A stretch of DNA of 64,000 nt from positions 17,521,455 to 17,585,454 of the forward strand of contig OY741266.1 of assembly GCA_963514095.1 (NCBI GenBank). The letters are read 5' to 3'. The translations under genes and the position numbers were made by a program. Positions 11,401-22,862 of the stretch are shown here, piece after piece (the stretch's first letter is position 1; the number at the start of each line of letters is the position of its first letter). Under the pieces are notes generated by a model. It ran no database searches and was not told the origin of the DNA. It was given only the letters and a program-made list of their open reading frames with translations. The DNA is from Eutrigla gurnardus. Its lineage: Eukaryota > Chordata > Actinopteri > Perciformes > Triglidae.

Positions 11401-14400
11401 CACACACACACACACACACACCCTAACCAATTCTTCACCCTAAAATGTACTGATTTACATAATGGTGATGCGTAAAATTATCCATTTTGACCCCCCAAAA
11501 GAGTCCCCACAATGTCACTGTGACACACACACACACACACGTCTGTGCCTATAACACAAGAGAAAAAAAAACGTGTCGTGCTAATGTCGTACGGAGCTAA
11601 TTTGGGGCCTGAAGTACCTCTTTGCAAACACAGAGACAGTAACAGATCGTCCTGTCAGCACCTGACTTGTCCATGGCATTGTGACATACGTGTAAAGGGA
11701 GAGCGTGATGATGGGTTAGGAGAGGACTAGGAGAGGTTTTTGAGCGAGAAAAGAAGCAAGAGGAAGGTACGCAGGAGGCGAAGAAGGAAAGAAAGTAGTT
11801 GAAGTGTGAACTTCAGCAGGAGGGGGCGAACAAAAGATTACATTTTCTTTGTTTATTTCACTCTTCCTGTCACATAATGTAGTGGCAGAGCTACATTCAT
11901 GACAGCATACAGATGTGTAATATTGTTAGGGGAGGGGAGATAAAGCGTTTGTATTGAGTTGGACGAGGTTGAAGCATCGTGTCTACGCACGTTGATGAAC
12001 ACATTGTGACCTCATCCTGTCATATTAAAGGTTTCAGTGGACATTTCATTTTGTCCTCTCTCACTGCACTTTCTAGATGTGAGAGGACAAGACGTACATA
12101 CCCTGAAAAGGACTTAGGGTATTACTTTACAATAACAGGAATCAGAATGTTGAATTGGCACACAACGCTGACTTCACAACCGTCACTCTGTGTCACTTTA
12201 ATTACAGGATATCAGTGGACTGGAGGTCATTGGCTCTGATAAGCCATTCACTTTAGTCACAGTGTGTAGACCCCTAGTGGAGAAGGAAGAAGAGGAGCAC
12301 AAGAAGATGAAGGAGAACCCGTAAGCTGTGCTTTACTAGATATTTATCACGCTTCCTAACTAATGTCCAACTTTTTCTCGGCTGAATATGTCTGGCCAGA
12401 AATGTTGCCCCATTTCAAAGACACTACGAAACAACTTTCATTTCATTCATTCAATAGTCCATTCATTAAGTCATGTTAAATTTACGGTATTTGCTCAATC
12501 ACTGCCAAATATGTAATTTAAACTGTAACAGGTTAGATTATTACAGGCTAGATAATAAAATATACAGAATATACATACAGAATATTGACAAATACAGAAA
12601 AAAAACATATGTATTTTCCATTTATGTGGGACAAACCAATAATATTGGAGTTAAATATCCCAATATCCCAGTAATACATATTCACGTCGTCTATTTACGA
12701 CTGGTCTTTAACCATTTAAGGGCAGCTTCCTGATGCTAAGCTTGAAAATTACAGCCTGTATAAGAAACACTTAAGTGCATCATAGCATCCAATAGCTGGT
12801 TTCCAGCTTGCACACTGTGTCCTTCAAAAGATCCAACCCTGAACCGGGTCACAGCTAATAACTCATACTGACTCATTCACTAATGGTCTAACTAATGGTA
12901 CCACTGCTGGTACTGCTGTCTCCTTGTCTTCCACAGTGATCCGCTGGCACAGGAGGATATTCAGTCAGATGCTCGCCTCATTCCTGCTTTGAGGTTTTGT
13001 GGTCAGCTTGCTAGCTGGACTGGAAACTCTACCACTAAACAGGTACAGAACGGCATACATTCAAAACATAGACTCTACTGCAATCACCAATAACATATAA
13101 GGAGCTAGAAAACCCTTTGTATGGTAACAATCACAAATGTGCCCCAAAAAGATATCAAATTAATGCTAAAAGCCCTGAAGGCTCAATTGAATTCACAAAA
13201 TGATACGTTCCACAATATCGTAGATGAATCCTTATGACACGTGTACGTTGTAAATGGAAAAATCACCATCAATAAATGAATAGAAACCTCGACAATGAAT
13301 ACAGCAGGCCTCACAAAATGACAACATGTTAAATAAAAATAATCATACCTTATCGAGGTCACATGCATAAAATAAAGTAGGTACCTATAAATAGATTCTG
13401 CAAGCGCCAAGTGGGAGAGAGGTTCACAGCCGAGGGAAACTGCAAAGTCCTAGCCTGGGGGCTAACCCAACCGGAGCTGTGAGTCACTGTCACTTTCTGA
13501 GCCCAACTAGAGCCCGTCGCTCGGAGGAAATGCTCCCAGAGAGTGCCAGCCAGCCCACCTGTTGAACAGTATAAAAATAAAACTGAAATCAAAGCTTAAT
13601 ACTTGTATTTCATAACAAATTAAGCTAAATTGATGATAAGTTGGTTAGTAGGGTTAGAGGTGCTGCTATCGCTTGTTAAGAGAAGCTCAAGGCCTCCAAA
13701 CCACCTTCATGGGGTATTTTAGTATAGAAGCTTGTGATGTTGAGAGTTTACAGAGACACATCATCTGCCAAATAATTAAAACAAGAAATTGTTTTGCATT
13801 TTACTTAATTTAATGCAAGTGGTCTTGATAGCACAGAGGCAAATTTAATGATTGTTATTTCACATATCTTTACATTGATGACTTGTTTGGCTATTGGCAT
13901 TTTGTGATGATATCGGTGATTGCCATCGAGTAAATTGATGTTTAATATATATGCCTTCCTATTGCACATGAGGTATAAATGTGTGATTGCAATTTAAGAT
14001 GGCTTCTCATTATCAGAAATAATTTGCAGGATGTGGGTCGAGCACAGAAACGTTATATACGTCATATGTACTGTGCAAATATATGTACTTTTGCAAGAGA
14101 CGGTGTTCAAGATTTTGTTTGATTTGATCGATGTGTCCCTCTCTTACGCATCTGTCTCATGAAATATATATACAAAACGTTCTTCTGGTCCATCTTCAGC
14201 ATGCAGACTTCACACACATCTGAAGACGTGTGGCTGTGTGATGTTTTATTTTGCTTTCCTGCTTTTGAACTGTCTTGCTTTGATTCGCGTCACCTTCTCA
14301 CTCTCCAACACTCATTGATCAGGGAGAAGTAGGAATCAGTGCCAGGATCTTCTTTAAGGCCCTGACTGGAGACATTGCTTCATCCCAGCTGGAGCTGCAC

Positions 14401-17400
14401 AATGAAGGCATCACAGTCATCTTCTACAGCTGGCAGCAGATTCCCCTGCAAAGCAACTTTCCTAACCTGCGCATGCAATCACGAACAAAGAGTCAGCACT
14501 TCTACTTCAACTCCTCCTCTGGTACACACAAATGTTACCACCTGCTGCCTAACTCTAACCCTACCTCATACGCTGTTTGTCTATGTGTCAGCCCTGTCTT
14601 TGAACCAGTATTTAACATGCCTTCCTGCTTTTGATTTTGCTTCCCCTCTGATCCAGGTGTGATCAAACCAGGTGACACCCAGCAGGTTGAGTTCATGTTT
14701 AAGTCAAAAGTGCATGGCATTAAAACTCAACTGTGGCAGCTCAACACCCACCCTGTGCTGCTGCAAGGAGCGTCCATGCAGGTCACATTGAGGGGAGTAG
14801 CTCTGTACCGGGACAAGACTGCAGACCAAAGGCTTTTCATACAGGTGATGTCAGAAAGTGAGACAGAAAGATGCATGGAGGGATGGCATTAAGACTTCCA
14901 AGACCAGAAACCAATATCTTTTTTTTGTCTGTTTCTGTTATGTGCGCACAAGCAGACAAAGCTGGAAGAGCAAGTGAAGGTGAAAATGTGTCGGTCGATT
15001 GTGGATGAGGTGCTGTCGGGGATCCACACCCCAGACAGACCCAGCTCTCCTGCAGAACTCTACATCACTCAGGAGCAAGAGTTTTTAGCCCAAAACCCCA
15101 AGGTTTGCACTCCTTAGTGATCGGTGGAGATTATTTTTTTGTACTCTTCTTATGACTTCAGCCCTGCCCACAGAGAATGATCCTACAACATGTATATTTG
15201 TGTGTCATATAGTCTGAGACACATTGCTAATCACACATCAGGTGGGCCCAATTTCATGTATCACTGATGTATCAGACATGTTTCTTTGTACAGAGTATTT
15301 TGGTTCGGTCTGTCTTAGTCACACCACCTCATTCAGTGTGAGATGGTAGTCCGTTAATTGGCCCATTTCTAGTGGTCTTTTTGACATTTCACTGGCTGTA
15401 GGCGAGGGGGTGATCAACTCATAATAGCCGCCCCTTCCCAACCTGGATTTTATGTTAGTCCACAATTATATTATAGCCATCATAATTCTTGCTAGCTCAT
15501 CAACTAATAATAGATAATAACTTCTAATATCATAAACAAGTCAATGTTACCTCTGCACAGAGGTTCTGTTGCCATGGCAGTGTAATAGATACCTGGTTTT
15601 TAACTGGGTTAATTTGGAGGCTGATTAGATTGGTCTTGTGAATATAGAACATGGATGACTTGTTAGAGAAGGATAATTATTACTGAGTATTATCATCATG
15701 TAGCGTGACAATCATTTCTCTACGACTGCTCTATACAATGTTTTAGTTGCAGTACCACCATCAGCCAGTGGAGGACCTTAAGAGTCTGTGGCATGTGCAT
15801 GTGGACCACGCTTGGGACCTGTCTGTCAATACACTTCAACAGGTAAAGTCATTAAGTGATGTTATGGTGCATAATAACACTTGGCGACTACAAAACACAT
15901 TCATATAGTAGTAAATGTACCCAGATCCAAGGTTATAGTCTCACAGGCATCTCTGAATGCACTTCTGTATACTACGATGATACATTAAAGACAAAACATA
16001 TTCGTCCATTCATCTGTTCTCTACTTTAGGTTGTGCTGTCTCTGCCCGAGGAAGAGTCTCAAGAAACAAGCCTGGCCCAGCTCAACTCCTTGCTTATGAA
16101 GCTTTACGAACCTCCTCAACTGCAACACCACAAGCTAACAGCAGCAACTATAGGGTGAGCCATAAACACACATGTAGATCATGTAGCATCTCAAGCATTG
16201 CATCCTGGTTCACACACACACACACAAAAAGCAGACATGCACTATCGATGCATCATGGTGTCCCAGGACCTACATTTTATGGTAGTGTGTGGTGCCCCCT
16301 GCAGGCGGCAGCTGTGGGGGAAACTGCTTGACACAATGGCTGATGAGGCCATGCGTCTCAGCAACCTGCTTGGCCTTCCAGAGAGAGACACGTGGATCGA
16401 TAAAAAGGAGGAATCCCCAAACTCTGACGCTGGTGAGACTCAGACTTTTCAACCAGGTAGATTGGTGATGATTCGTGCTGCTTACTGTTGTATTATTACC
16501 TCGCAGATACGGCTGATCAAACGGATGAGAAGAGTGAGAAAACGGGAGGAGCGGCTGCTGAAGAGGAGAGGAATGGAGCGAGGTCCAGATCTGCAACCAA
16601 AAAAGCAGTGGCGGTGTGCAGAGAAAAGGTATCTGTGTTTGTGTAGCTGACTCACCTTTGTCAGTAAAGAGATGGGCAACTATAAAATGCTCAGATGTGT
16701 TTTAATTATGAGCATGAATTAAGTATAAAGACACATCTTCATTTGACTTTTAGCACAGTAGTGACCCCCTGCACTACTTCAAATGAGCTGCCAGTTTAAC
16801 ATTCATTCATCTGCCATTCATCTGCCTCCACACAATCCCCCTACTGCCCGGTTCTCAGTAAAGCATACAATATTATGTTCTGTTGGCTATTTTTGGGAGA
16901 AAAGAAAATGCGTTATATGTTTGTGTGTATGTTGGTGTCCTCTCCATAACACTAAAGGGATGGTTTAATTCATAGGAAGAGCACCTGTGCCACCAAATAC
17001 AACCGTGTTTGACTAATTTACTTCTCTGTATGTACGCAAATGTGTGTCCCACTGTGTTTGTGTGTGTGTGTGTGCATCGCCAACCATGTGATACGTAGTG
17101 GTTGAACAGCCACTGCACATTCAGTCCACCCACTCACTAACCATAGGAAGCTAATGCTGTCCGTGCAGTGTTTTGTCCCCCAAGAGAAGTCATTATAGTA
17201 GCTTAGCAATAGAATCTGGTCATGGCCCTTCATGTTTCTGCAGTGTGACTGGTCGGGTGAGATAACGAGCAAAAGCGCTCACTCAGCTCCCATCCATTTT
17301 AATGTAGATGATTGTTTTCCTGCACCCGTCCTCACCACACCCACGCTCCAGTCCACCAATCTGAATTTCAGCAACTTTTCCTGTGACTGAAAGCCTTAAT

Positions 17401-18647
17401 GAGGATGCTGACTGTCTTGTTTGAATACAGACGAGATGCCGCGTCCTGGTGGCTCAGCCGGTCATCATATAAACTATGCTCCGGGTATGAATCTGCCACG
17501 ACGCCATCTCTCTGCTTAATGCTTCATGACTCCGTTGTCAGCCATCAAAGGCCCCAGAAAATAAAGTAATATTACATTTAGAAATAGACAAGTGTATTTT
17601 GTTGAGTGGCTTTCTCCTCTGCGTGATGGTTGAGTGAGTCATAGGTAAGGTACAGCCGATTACTCACAAGGAACCATGGTAACAGGACACTGTGTGAAAA
17701 TGTGCACCTGCTCTCCAACTGTACGCCCAGGGTGTGAATTAATAAAACCCAAAGCAGTCCAAGCCATCTGTGGTGCACACACAGCCGCAGCTGTACCTCA
17801 CCTCAAAAAGCACACAACCTCCAGTATCATAGAATATGTGGGAGGTAGTTTTTGATGACGTAGAATGCATACCAGCAACTTGTGGAAATTCAACTCTCCT
17901 GGGTGCTCAGTGAAAGTCATCAGTAACTTACTGTATTTCTGTCTTCTACCTGTCCATCATGTGTACAGGACATCGGAGAGAAGGGGCAAAGAAGCAAGGG
18001 AGTGAGGAAGAAACCAGGGAAGAAATCACCTTTGCTGAGTGATGCTCCTCCAGACGACACCAGTCAACAACCTCCTGATGACCACCATGTAAAGCCGGAG
18101 GTGATGGACCGTTACACAAGGCTCCTGTCCAAAAAGGCAAGTATCTGTGTCCGTGTCTCACCGTTTTCATGTTTTCACAGTTCGGCGTGCTCGTTCTGAG
18201 GAATACTCAGCCTCTGACAACAGTTGGATCATTTCTGCTTGAGGAGTTTTTTACTCTGATAACCCTGATTATGACATCAATCTTATCTCAGATCAGGCTT
18301 GAGACTTGGATTAAAAAGAAAAAATAATACTTGCATTACAAACTGGAGGGGTTTGAACGAAGTGGACATTTAGGAGGGGAGTGTCTAATGAAATACACTA
18401 TCTGGTTGCATAAATGTAGCATCTGTTGTGAAGCTTGAAGCCATAATAAAAAGCCTCTGCTTCTTTAATTTTGACCACACACTTTAAAATATAGAATCCG
18501 TTGTAAATTCAAGTGCAACACTCAATCACAGGTGTTCTACAGCCATATGTAACATATGTATCATCTATATGTATCTGACAGGTGAAGGCGCTGATGGAAG
18601 ACCTGGTGGACAACCTGTGTGACCTGATGGATGAGCTCGATGACTGA
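8425..18647 (+). CDS. mycbpap: MYCBP-associated protein (at least 742 aa, 17 exons)
   Basis: MYCBPAP binds the c-Myc-binding protein MYCBP and is associated with sperm and motile cilia. Exons: 8425-8569, 8673-8779, 8954-9137, 9384-9499, 9654-9804, 10106-10224, 12208-12320, 12937-13042, 14323-14521, 14657-14844, 14956-15102, 15753-15842, 16030-16154, 16305-16432, 16507-16628, 17969-18136, 18582-18647. All join in frame to TGA. Family landmarks: DDQGMVLPHSILGSLEDF (human DGSDQILPHHILGSLQDF), YGDDMSGITAT, FCGQLASW, a conserved beta-rich middle (FYSWQQIP, FYFNSSSGVIKPGDTQQVEF, LNTHPVLL), and LSNLLGLPERDTW. The first exon is open upstream of its ATG at 8470 back to an acceptor, so the N-terminus may be incomplete. 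The last intron is GC-AG (AAG|GCAAGT). The residues before the stop, VKALMEDLVDNLCDLMDEL, match the human C-terminal VRGLLDTLVTDLMVLADEL. Human protein is 947 aa; the fish one is shorter. Confidence 0.92.
11267..11318. repeat. Perfect 52-bp palindrome with (AT)n centre
   Basis: The arms TTAAGGTTTATCCAAAT (and reverse complement) flank an alternating AT core in mycbpap intron 6. It could extrude a cruciform or be the remnant of a small foldback element; it begins and ends with TTAA. Confidence 0.95.
17446..17572 (+). mobile_element. Decayed tRNA-derived SINE
   Basis: The text GCGTCCTGGTGGCTCAGCCGG, then GCTCCGGGTATGAATCTG, then CCATCTCTCTGC and finally AAAGGCCCCAGAAAATAAAG keeps the order of a common percomorph tRNA-head SINE: GTGGCTCAG A-box, GGGTTCGATTCC-like B-box, CATCTCTCTC middle and AAAGGCCMAAAA tail. 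It lies in mycbpap intron 15, and both box motifs are mutated, so it should be silent. Confidence 0.65.
18137..18138 (+). other. GC splice donor of mycbpap intron 16
   Basis: AAG|GCAAGT keeps every consensus base except the GT. Using it joins exon 16 to GTGAAGGCG with frame and a C-terminus like human MYCBPAP. The only nearby GT donor (18141) shifts the frame and ends the protein differently. Confidence 0.75.
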
Positions 18648-18729
18648 GATGAACACGATTTACAGTATTAACCAAATATAAGGGGAAACCGTGTCACGGA
18701 ATCTCTGTTGTTCTTTTTGGTGTGTAATG

Positions 18730-18735
18730 AATAAA
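18730..18735 (+). terminator. mycbpap: mycbpap AATAAA signal
   Basis: AATAAA 83 bp after the mycbpap stop codon gives a very short 3' UTR. The CpG-rich epn3 first-exon region begins almost at once after it. Confidence 0.75.
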
Positions 18736-18759
18736 GTGTTTGCTTTTCTGACACAACGG

Positions 18760-19265
18760 ACGCGGAGTAATGTTCGCCGTGTCTCATTCACGCCGCATCC
18801 ATCCGCGGGTGATAGTAGGTTAACGGCAGCGCTGAGTCTGCGAACGACGCGCCCCCCGTCCCTGCCTCGCGTTTACGCTCGCCGTTGTGATCGTGTATGC
18901 TGCATGCGTGCGTGGCCTGCCGGTGCCGTGTGCGCGTGTGGACGGGGTTGCCTGCCTGCCTGCCTGCCTGCCGGAGTGAGAGAGGGAGCGAGTGAGCCGT
19001 GTACTCTGGCTTATCCTCGTCCTATGCGGATTTCACCGCCGACTGCCTGAGCGCCTCTCGTCGTCCGGGCTAGGCCGGGGGGTTTTGGACTCGGACTCTC
19101 CCATTTAAGGTGGACAAGTCCCAATTCGGTTACCTCTCTCACGTTTGCCCGATCTGGGAGAGGGGGGATCGCCGTGGTCGCCGTGCTTTTGCTGGTCCCA
19201 GCGGAGGGGGCATCACCGGGACGAGGATGCTCTGTGGACAAGGCGAGAGATGAGCAATGGGCAAG
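18760..19265 (+). promoter_or_regulatory. epn3: CpG-rich epn3 promoter and noncoding first exon
   Basis: CpG-dense block starting just after the mycbpap 3' end, with a short TGCC array at 18951-18972. It ends in a canonical donor, GCAAG|GTAAGC at 19265. The next acceptor in line (TTTCAG at 22691) opens the exon carrying the epn3 ATG, so this is taken as the 5' UTR exon; its start is not resolvable. The epn3 promoter is therefore squeezed into about 100-500 bp behind mycbpap. Confidence 0.6.
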
Positions 19266-19941
19266 GTAAGCGGCATGCTGAACCCGAGGGGGGGGGGGGG
19301 GGGGGTCTTATGCCAATAATTCTCCTTATAGCATTTATATAACGACATGCAGTCTACAACGCATTGAGCTGTGCTGACCTACATGTATCAGACAACTCTG
19401 GAGTGGCAGCTGGCCTCGCACATGAATCTGTGCTACACATGGCAGCCCGCACAGGGAATCCACCACAATAGTGTGTGTGTGTGTTAGGGGGGGGGGCATG
19501 CATTATGCAGAGGGCCCTCCTCTCCATCGCCACCTGAAATACACAGCAGCCTACACCTGGTCACATGACGCATGCGCATCCATAAACGTGGAGCATGTTG
19601 GCGCATCACGCGGGGCCATGTCGGTTCATAAACTTGAGCAGTCGGTCGGTGTGATCCAGAGTCGTGTTTTCCTGCAGCCGCGCGTCACGACTGTTGAGTT
19701 GAGGATTTCACCGGGTTCTCTTCTTGGAGATATGGCGGTCCATCCCGATGTAGTGACTGCAAAGTGAATCAGTTGAAAGTTATTACACCCAGATGAGGGA
19801 TTTATATGTGAAGCTCGTGGCTGCGCTTCAGAAAACATCCCTGTAAAACCGCCGTGGGTGCTGGGATGCGTCCGAGGGTCGCATTAGAACAGCTCCACCG
19901 TTTGACTTCATCACCCAGCTGTCTCCAGAGCTTTTACACTG

Positions 19942-19948
<7 letters not shown>

Positions 19949-20021
<73 letters not shown>
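19949..20021. repeat. Compound (CT)n-(TA)n microsatellite
   Basis: About 17 CT units run directly into about 19 TA units in epn3 intron 1. Confidence 0.97.
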
Positions 20022-20023
<2 letters not shown>

Positions 20024-20588
20024 AAAAATATAGAATAATTCAGCATATTTTTACACTTATAAATATGAATGTTAGTGTTTTATCTGATGAGATGTGGATA
20101 GAACACTAGTCAAAAAGCAACGTTGGAAAGTAACTACATGTAGTCAAACAAATAGCCTATTACAGCTTATACTATAGCTATTGTTACTTGCTATTTTTTC
20201 AGAATAAAATGTTACATTAAAAACATCATTTAATGAAATATGACAGATTGTTATAGATTAAACCACAGTATGTGAAGAAATTGGAATTAGCTCCACGTCC
20301 ACCAGCTACACCATTAAATTGCAGCTTACATCTTGGTGGAGCGATAGTAATGATGAATAAGGATATAACGCTGACAGGGGCCGCTCATCATAAAGGAGAC
20401 ATATGATGCTTTAAGTATCAAATTGTGCTTTTACATCAATACGGTTTTGTAATGCAACGTTGTGTGGGATTGCTTTTAATTCGGTCGATGGTTTGAATGC
20501 TTCTTCCACCACCATCGTCGTCGTGAGGGTCAGGTAGAGGGATAAGAGCAAAAGTTCCTATCACTTGGACAGCAGCAGCATTTGATAA

Positions 20589-20591
<3 letters not shown>

Positions 20592-20660
<69 letters not shown>
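20592..20660. repeat. (TG)n microsatellite, followed by CT-rich DNA to 20878
   Basis: About 34 TG units, then after 85 bp a polypyrimidine block of CT/CCCT repeats. The two are self-repeats of opposite character and generate long artefact frames on both strands. Confidence 0.96.
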
Positions 20661-20665
<5 letters not shown>

Positions 20666-20798
20666 ACATAGAGCTGAAGATGATTTTGCAGAAAGGTGAT
20701 ACTGGTTGAAGCTGCTGAGCTTCACTTTCTTCTTTATGCCCTTCATTCTCCCTGTCTCTCCCTCTCTCCCCTCTCTCTCTCCCTGTCTCTCCCTCTCT

Positions 20799-20839
<41 letters not shown>

Positions 20840-21953
20840 GTCTCTCTGTGTGTGTCTCTCTCTCTCCGTCTCTCTCTTGCACACAAACATTGGGAGCTTT
20901 CAGTCTGCTGGGTGCATCTCACTTCCTCTCCACTTCTGCTGATGTCTGCGTTTCGGCGGGTTGAGGCATCCTGTCACTTGTTTCAGTGTGACAGCTAAAT
21001 GCTGTGAAGCAGAAGGGGACGGTCACTAGAATAAATCAATTAAAAAACAAAACCCAAGTCTTAGTGTTAGTCATCCCGATTATAGCATTCTGTTAGTGTT
21101 CTATATATTTGGAGGCAAATGCATGGTGGAATTACTGAACGGGCTCACTGGGCACAAGCTCAAAGGCCCAATAGGTCAGCTGACCCACAACGGATTGTGT
21201 CCTTATCACATGCTTTTAATGCCTGATACCAATTTTTTTCTACTGAGCATCTGCATATGTACTTGACGTAGATGTACTTGCATAATTCTTGCCCTTCTTG
21301 TCAAGTTTATTTTAGTTTTTTTTGTTTGCTTTGTTTGCTTTTTACTTCATAATACAGCTCAGAGTGCAAATAGGCTGTAATAAGCTCATAATGATTAATT
21401 ATTTATTGATTGATTAATCATTAGTAAAGAAATGTAAATGTGTGGCTTTAGAGAGCCTTTTAATTTCCAGCAAAATACACACATCTGATGCAGCTGCTGT
21501 TTAAGCTGCAAATTGTGGCAGCTGCAAAAAAGAGGCCTGGAAAATGTAACAAATACTGCCAGAGAGCAGAGGGGAGGCCGTTATACGCAACTGTGGAGCT
21601 CTTTTGTCTCCTAATCCGATTGTGGCATCAAATACATAAAAACTAAGTGAAATGCATCAGAATATTTCATCACTGAATAACTTCACTTCTGTCATACCTT
21701 CTATAAATGAAACAGAGGTGCCTCTCTATTTAAAATAGGATGTCCCTAAAACATAGGCGTCTCGAGCAAGGGAACACCCTCTACATTTGGAGTCAACCAA
21801 GTAAACAAATAATTTCATGTTTGGAAAAAGCCCATAAGACAAAGCATCCATGTCAACCCACATTACAATACCGATCACATGGTATCACAGGAGCCCTTAA
21901 TGATCAATTCCCTTGTGTCCTCTCTGAAATATGAATTTGGAAGAGAAAAATAG

Positions 21954-22133
<180 letters not shown>

Positions 22134-22862
22134 TGCACATCAGCAGCTGTATGTGTGTGTTGGCCTGAATAAATTAAGCTGCCAAGAAGCTTCATCAGAC
22201 ACCTGAGTGCCAGAGCTTTGAAATGACCTACTTCCTGTGCAGGCACCAGTTGTCACAGTCGCTGTTGTCAGTCATGTGTGTACCTCTCAGTGTTTTCATA
22301 CTGGCGTGAATAGCAAAGAAATAAATCACAGAGTGCAGCCTTTAACATAACCCATTGTTCTAGCCGTGCCATGCAATGTGGCCCTGTGGATGGCAGCGTC
22401 GTTCATCTTCCCTTCAAGACGAAATGTAATAACTTTGGTAGCAACGGGTCAGAAATGACGTTGGTTTGTCACCAAATGCCTGCTAAACATCATCGTGTTA
22501 GTTGTCATCATGAGTCAGAAATCATAGAAAAGAAATGCTCCTTTTGACTCCAGAACTTTCTCCGGGCATTCTTCGTTATCGAAGTGATCCATGGCTCGTT
22601 GTCTTTGAATCTGCCAATTAGATAAAAGGGGAGGAATGATATATAGTTTCTTCTAGATTGTATTTCTAGTGTCTCTCTCTCTCCCTTTCAGGGGCGTCCT
22701 AGAACTCCTGACAGAGAAGAGGAGCCTTCATTGCCATAGCTACCTCTCCTCTCCTCCTCCTCCTCCAGTCCACGTTTCACCGCCTCTCTTCACCTGTTGA
22801 GTGTTTGTTTGTTTGTTTGTTTTCCACTTCCTATCCCTCCACAGCTTCCATCACCTGTCACC

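Noticed and set aside
13359..13592. GC-richer patch with a minus-strand frame in mycbpap intron 8
   Set aside because: No splice sites or family resemblance; probably an unrecognised repeat.
18137..18145. Standard GT donor at 18141 for mycbpap exon 16
   Set aside because: It shifts the last exon out of the frame whose product resembles the human C-terminus, so GC-AG is preferred.
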